Shown piece by piece: positions 60,775 through 64,000 of a stretch of 64,000 bases of DNA; within the stretch, counting starts at the first letter, position 1, and every line of letters starts with the position of its first letter. The position numbers and the translations under genes are program-made. Origin of the DNA: an uncultured Caldilineaceae bacterium (GTDB lineage: Bacteria > Chloroflexota > Anaerolineae > Caldilineales > Caldilineaceae); NCBI GenBank assembly GCA_951812725.1, contig OX638330.1:744001-808000 (forward strand), given 5' to 3'. The notes under the pieces are model-generated. The model had not been told where the DNA came from, searched no databases, and saw only the letters and a list, made by a program, of their open reading frames with translations.

Positions 60775-62301
60775 ATGCGCATAGCAATCGCCGGCATCAG
60801 CCACGAAGCCCTGAACACTTCCCCGATACAGACAACAATGGAGCATTTTCAAGTCTGGCGCGGCCAGGAAATCTTGCAAGGGGAAGGCCCGTTTTCGCCC
60901 TACGCAGCGGGGACGGCGGCGGGGTCATCGGTGGGACCGAAATACGCCACGCTTGCCGAAATGATGGACGACCTGGGCGTTGAACTGGTACCTGTATTGT
61001 ACGCAGGCGCCTTGGCCCCATCCGGCACTGTGGAACAGACCGCCTACCTCCAGTTGCGAGACGAGATCGTCGAAGGTATTGAGCAAGCGGGCCAACTCGA
61101 CGGCATTTGCCTGGTCCTGCATGGCGCGCTTCTGGTAGAGAACATCTGGAGCGGCGAGACCGATCTGGTGCGTTCGATCAGGGCCGTGGTTGGAAACGAA
61201 ATCCTGATCTCAGCCAGGTTTGACCTGCATGGCAACCTCACCGAAGAGTTTGCCAACAAGGCTGATATCTGGACGGTTTATCGTACTGCTCCCCACCGTG
61301 ACGCGCCGCAAACGCTGGAAAGGGCGATGACGCTGCTCGCCCACTGTATTCGAGGCGGTTATCGTCCGCGGCCTGTCTTTGTGCGCGTGCCGATGATATT
61401 GCCCGGCGAAAAGGCTACCACTGACGTTGAGCCGATGAAGTCGCTGCTGGCGCTGGCTGTCGAGATTGGGCAACAGCCGGGCATCCTCACCGCCGAAATA
61501 CTGGTCGGCTTTGGCTGGGCGGACGCGCCTTATTCCTCCTGCAGCGTCGTGGTTATTGCCGAAGACGAGCCGCACCTGCCCCATGCACGGCGGCAGGCAA
61601 AACGGCTGGCGCAGGCCATGTGGGACCAGCGCCACAACTTCATTTTTGATTCGGAAGCCGCCGCGTCCGCAGACGAAGCCATCGATCTCGCCCTGGAAGC
61701 CGAGGAAAGCTGTGTCTTTATCGCAGATTCCGGGGACAATCCCACCGCGGGCACACCCGGCGACGCGCCTCACTTTCTTGCGCGTCTGATAGCCAAAAAC
61801 GTCCCTGACGCGATTGTGGCCGGTATTCCCGACAGCGCGGCCGCCCGCATCTGTTTCGAAGCCGGCGTTGGCGCTACCGTATCGCTCAGTCTGGGTGGCA
61901 AGATGGACACGGAGTATGGCGCTCCCTTGGAAGTCACGGGCACTGTGGAACATCTCTGCCAGGCCGGGCCTGACACCAAGGAGGCCGCCATCGCCACTGT
62001 ACGCGTGGGCGGCGTGCGTGTACTGGTTGCCGACAGACGCATGTATTTCTCAACCTTGAACAATTTTCGCATGGCCGGAATCGAGCCGCTCGAGCACAAA
62101 ATCGTCGTTGTGAAACTGGGCTATCTAATGCCGGAGCTACGCGACGCGGCACCGCGCGAGATCCTGGCACTGACCCCAGGTTATTCTGACTTGGATTTCA
62201 CCCGGTTACCATACAGATACATAACACGCCCGATCTTTCCCTTGGATGAAGAGTTCGCCTGGTCCCCGGTGATCTCAAATGTCGCAGGCTACGGCGGCTG
62301 A
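60775..62301 (+). CDS. M81-family metallopeptidase-like protein (MlrC)
   Basis: About 508 residues starting MRIAIAGISHEALNTSP, with GGAG just upstream; an ATG five codons earlier is possible. The protein shows the MlrC order: GICLVLHGALLVENIWSGETDLV, ISARFDLHGNLTEEF with Asp and His zinc ligands, VYRTAPHRDAPQT, FIADSGDNPTAGTPGD, and the C-terminal MlrC domain with VVKLGYLMPELRD. MlrC was named for microcystin breakdown but most homologues are of unknown substrate and sit with solute importers, as here. It may process a compound brought in by the sugar-type importer. Confidence 0.9.
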   Translation: MRIAIAGISHEALNTSPIQTTMEHFQVWRGQEILQGEGPFSPYAAGTAAGSSVGPKYATLAEMMDDLGVELVPVLYAGALAPSGTVEQTAYLQLRDEIVEGIEQAGQLDGICLVLHGALLVENIWSGETDLVRSIRAVVGNEILISARFDLHGNLTEEFANKADIWTVYRTAPHRDAPQTLERAMTLLAHCIRGGYRPRPVFVRVPMILPGEKATTDVEPMKSLLALAVEIGQQPGILTAEILVGFGWADAPYSSCSVVVIAEDEPHLPHARRQAKRLAQAMWDQRHNFIFDSEAAASADEAIDLALEAEESCVFIADSGDNPTAGTPGDAPHFLARLIAKNVPDAIVAGIPDSAAARICFEAGVGATVSLSLGGKMDTEYGAPLEVTGTVEHLCQAGPDTKEAAIATVRVGGVRVLVADRRMYFSTLNNFRMAGIEPLEHKIVVVKLGYLMPELRDAAPREILALTPGYSDLDFTRLPYRYITRPIFPLDEEFAWSPVISNVAGYGG

Positions 62302-62401
62302 AGGCGTCAAGTCATGACCAGGTGAGACAGAAACGCGCATACGAGCATCATCAGGACTGACCGCATGGAGGTCGGTTCGTTGAAAGAGAGGAGAACGTCA
62401 C

Positions 62402-63658
62402 ATGGCCGGACCCGGCATGGAACTGGTTGGCGAAGAGGAGATTGAGGAGGTCCTGCAGGTGTTGCGAGCCGGCTATCTCTATCGGTACGGCATTTCGACC
62501 GCAGATGGGGACGATCCGCGCTTTCAGGGCAAAGTTTACCAGTTGGAGCAGGAAGTCGCCGCCATGTCGCAGGTGCGCTTCGCGGTGGCGGTCAACTCCG
62601 GCACGTCGGCCCTGTTGGCGGCGATGGTGGCGCTGGGCATCGGCCCCGGCGATGAGGTGATCGTCCCTGGCTTTACATTTGTGGCCAGCATCTCCGCCAT
62701 CGTTTACACCGGCGCCGTGCCTGTCCTGGCAGAGATCGATCGCACTTTCAATCTGGACCCAGAGGACGTGAAGGCAAAGATTAGCCCCCGCACCAAGGCG
62801 ATCATGGCCGTCCACATGATGGGCAATCCGGCCCGTCTGAAGGAACTCAAAGCGGTGGCGGATGAACACGATCTTTATCTTATTGAGGATTGTTGCCAGG
62901 CTTTTGGCGCGGCCTATAGTGGACGTCCAATCGGTTCGATCGGCCATGTCGGCGCGTTCAGCTTCAACATTTACAAGACGATCACGTCGGGAGACGGAGG
63001 CATGGTTATCACCGACGATGAAGAGTTGTACAGGCGGGCGTTCGCTTTTCATGACCAAGGTCATTCCCCTTTGCGGACCGGCGTCGAGATCGGCAAGCGC
63101 CCATTTCTTGGCTTGGATTTTCGCTATACTGAGCTGCAGGCGGCGGTGCTGCTGGCACAATTGCGCAAACTACCGGGTCTGATTGACCTTCTGCAGACCA
63201 AGAAGCGCCATTTGAAGGCGGCCCTAGCAGATCTGCCGGGCCTAGCGTTTCGCGAAGTGCTCGATGCCGAGGAAGAGGTCGCCACTATTCTGACGGTGAT
63301 CCTGCCGACTGCGGAGATAGCGCGAAAAGTTGCCGAGGACCTGGAGAGCAAAGTGGTGGCCGAGGCCGGTTGGCACGTCTACAACAACATGGAACATCTT
63401 CTCGAACAGCGCATGCCTACGCCTCTTTCCTGTTCGTTCAGTTGCCCTCACTACGCCGAAAATGGCGGTGCCATGCAGTACCGGGAAGGCATGTTGCCCC
63501 GCACTGACGACCTGCTGTCTCGCTCGATCAATATCAGTATCGGCGTGTCCGACGCCGGCCTTGGCTCAGCCTTCGGCGTTACTATTCACGACGATCTGGA
63601 TGTCGTCGCGGAGCGGGCAGACACCTTTCGCCGCGTCGCTGCCCGCTATCTTGACTGA
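62402..63658 (+). CDS. DegT/DnrJ/EryC1/StrS-family aminotransferase
   Basis: 418 residues. FAVAVNSGTSALLAAMVALGIGPGDEVIVPGFTF is the cofactor phosphate region, LIEDCCQAFGAAYSGRPIGSIG holds the Asp and Gln that contact PLP, and FSFNIYKTITSGDGGMVITDD contains the PLP Lys. The family makes amino sugars from keto sugars, or acts as a dehydratase. The usual HKN or SFKSI-type loop is replaced by NIYKT. It follows the MlrC gene by about 100 bases. The sugar substrate is not clear from context, since no nucleotide-sugar enzymes are adjacent. Confidence 0.92.
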   Translation: MAGPGMELVGEEEIEEVLQVLRAGYLYRYGISTADGDDPRFQGKVYQLEQEVAAMSQVRFAVAVNSGTSALLAAMVALGIGPGDEVIVPGFTFVASISAIVYTGAVPVLAEIDRTFNLDPEDVKAKISPRTKAIMAVHMMGNPARLKELKAVADEHDLYLIEDCCQAFGAAYSGRPIGSIGHVGAFSFNIYKTITSGDGGMVITDDEELYRRAFAFHDQGHSPLRTGVEIGKRPFLGLDFRYTELQAAVLLAQLRKLPGLIDLLQTKKRHLKAALADLPGLAFREVLDAEEEVATILTVILPTAEIARKVAEDLESKVVAEAGWHVYNNMEHLLEQRMPTPLSCSFSCPHYAENGGAMQYREGMLPRTDDLLSRSINISIGVSDAGLGSAFGVTIHDDLDVVAERADTFRRVAARYLD

Positions 63659-63790
63659 ACTTCAGCCTTACACTGGGAAGGGGGAAAGAAACGGCTCATT
63701 TGCCAAGACTAACGACATTGACACGAAGTCTGCCAGCATTGTAAAGTCAAACTGACCTTTTGCAGAGCAGGAAAAACATAAATTCAATAC

Positions 63791-64000
63791 GTAATTACTA
63801 AGCCACAGTATTTGACCAGACAGTCATCCTTGGAACCATTCAGGCTCTTGTTGACGCAACTGGTGTACAGGCGCCGCCGTGCTCGCCAGCCGACACGCTG
63901 CGAAGAAGGCACACGGTCGGTGAGGGATGGTTTTGGAGGGGGGCGTTGCGGGGGCGCAGCCCCTGCACAAGGGAGGGCCGAAGGCCCGACCGCCCAAAAT
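63791..64000. mobile_element. IS66-like MITE, copy E (cut by window end)
   Basis: Starts GTAATTAC and follows copy C closely in its left half (GAAGAAGGCACACGG). Hairpin 1 and hairpin 2 (GGGCC-GAA-GGCCC, 63975-63987) are present; the right end lies outside the window, so the target duplication cannot be checked. Confidence 0.75.

Overview
The window reads as chromosomal DNA of a G+C-rich bacterium, most probably a Chloroflexota member of the Caldilinea/Anaerolinea type. The clues are an isopentenyl phosphate kinase next to selA, lipoproteins with Leu-rich signal peptides and Ala/Pro/Gln-rich linkers, many peptide and sugar ABC importers, short-form HisG with HisZ, PhyH-type dioxygenases, MlrC and FG-GAP proteins. 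This assignment is an inference from gene content. I found no rRNA, tRNA, CRISPR array or phage genes.

Layout. 0.08-10.5 kb (minus strand): TPR and HEAT-repeat proteins, a zinc-ribbon/LysM membrane protein, an RseP-like site-2 protease, isopentenyl phosphate kinase, selA, an RmlC-like epimerase, then fmdB-hisZ-hisG with 4-bp overlaps. 10.5-13.8 kb: a graveyard of two ISAs1-type transposase relics, a 129-bp tandem repeat, a 10-bp tandem array and other decayed repeats. 13.8-21.3 kb (plus): a corrinoid uptake and salvage island with a strong promoter, cobalamin riboswitch, terminator hairpin, BtuF-like lipoprotein, cobS, cobU, FecCD permease, ATPase, PduO-type adenosyltransferase and a [2Fe-2S] ferredoxin, interrupted by mobile repeats. 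21.3-31.3 kb (minus): a cytochrome c lipoprotein, an oligopeptide-type ABC importer, an SDR, and two tandem PQQ-type sugar dehydrogenases fused to cytochrome c. 31.4-35.9 kb (plus): a heterodimeric ABC exporter preceded by a long leader with a promoter, a 23-codon ORF and two terminator-like hairpins. 35.9-40 kb (plus): promoter, TPP riboswitch, terminator, a thiamine/precursor ABC importer and a 2OG-Fe(II) dioxygenase. 40-51.7 kb (mostly minus): Ldh2-type dehydrogenase, TPR lipoprotein, E2 and homodimeric-type E1 of a pyruvate dehydrogenase-like complex, then a catabolic block (epimerase, bicupin, PhyH, NHL, HpcH/HpaI) and a divergent peptide deformylase. 52-63.7 kb: a 904-aa FG-GAP protein, a hydroxyacid dehydrogenase, a GNAT enzyme, a sugar ABC importer, an MlrC-type M81 protein and a DegT/DnrJ aminotransferase.

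The strongest unexplained signals are three. (1) A family of roughly 290-bp non-coding mobile elements, five copies here, has GTAACTAC/GTAGTTAC termini and an 8-bp target duplication (exact in one copy, 7/8 in two). This fits an IS66-type MITE. An internal hairpin keeps its pairing while its sequence changes between copies. (2) The exporter leader looks like a translation-coupled attenuator. (3) An isopenicillin-N-synthase-like dioxygenase closes the TPP-riboswitch operon. No function was tested; all names rest on reading motifs by eye.
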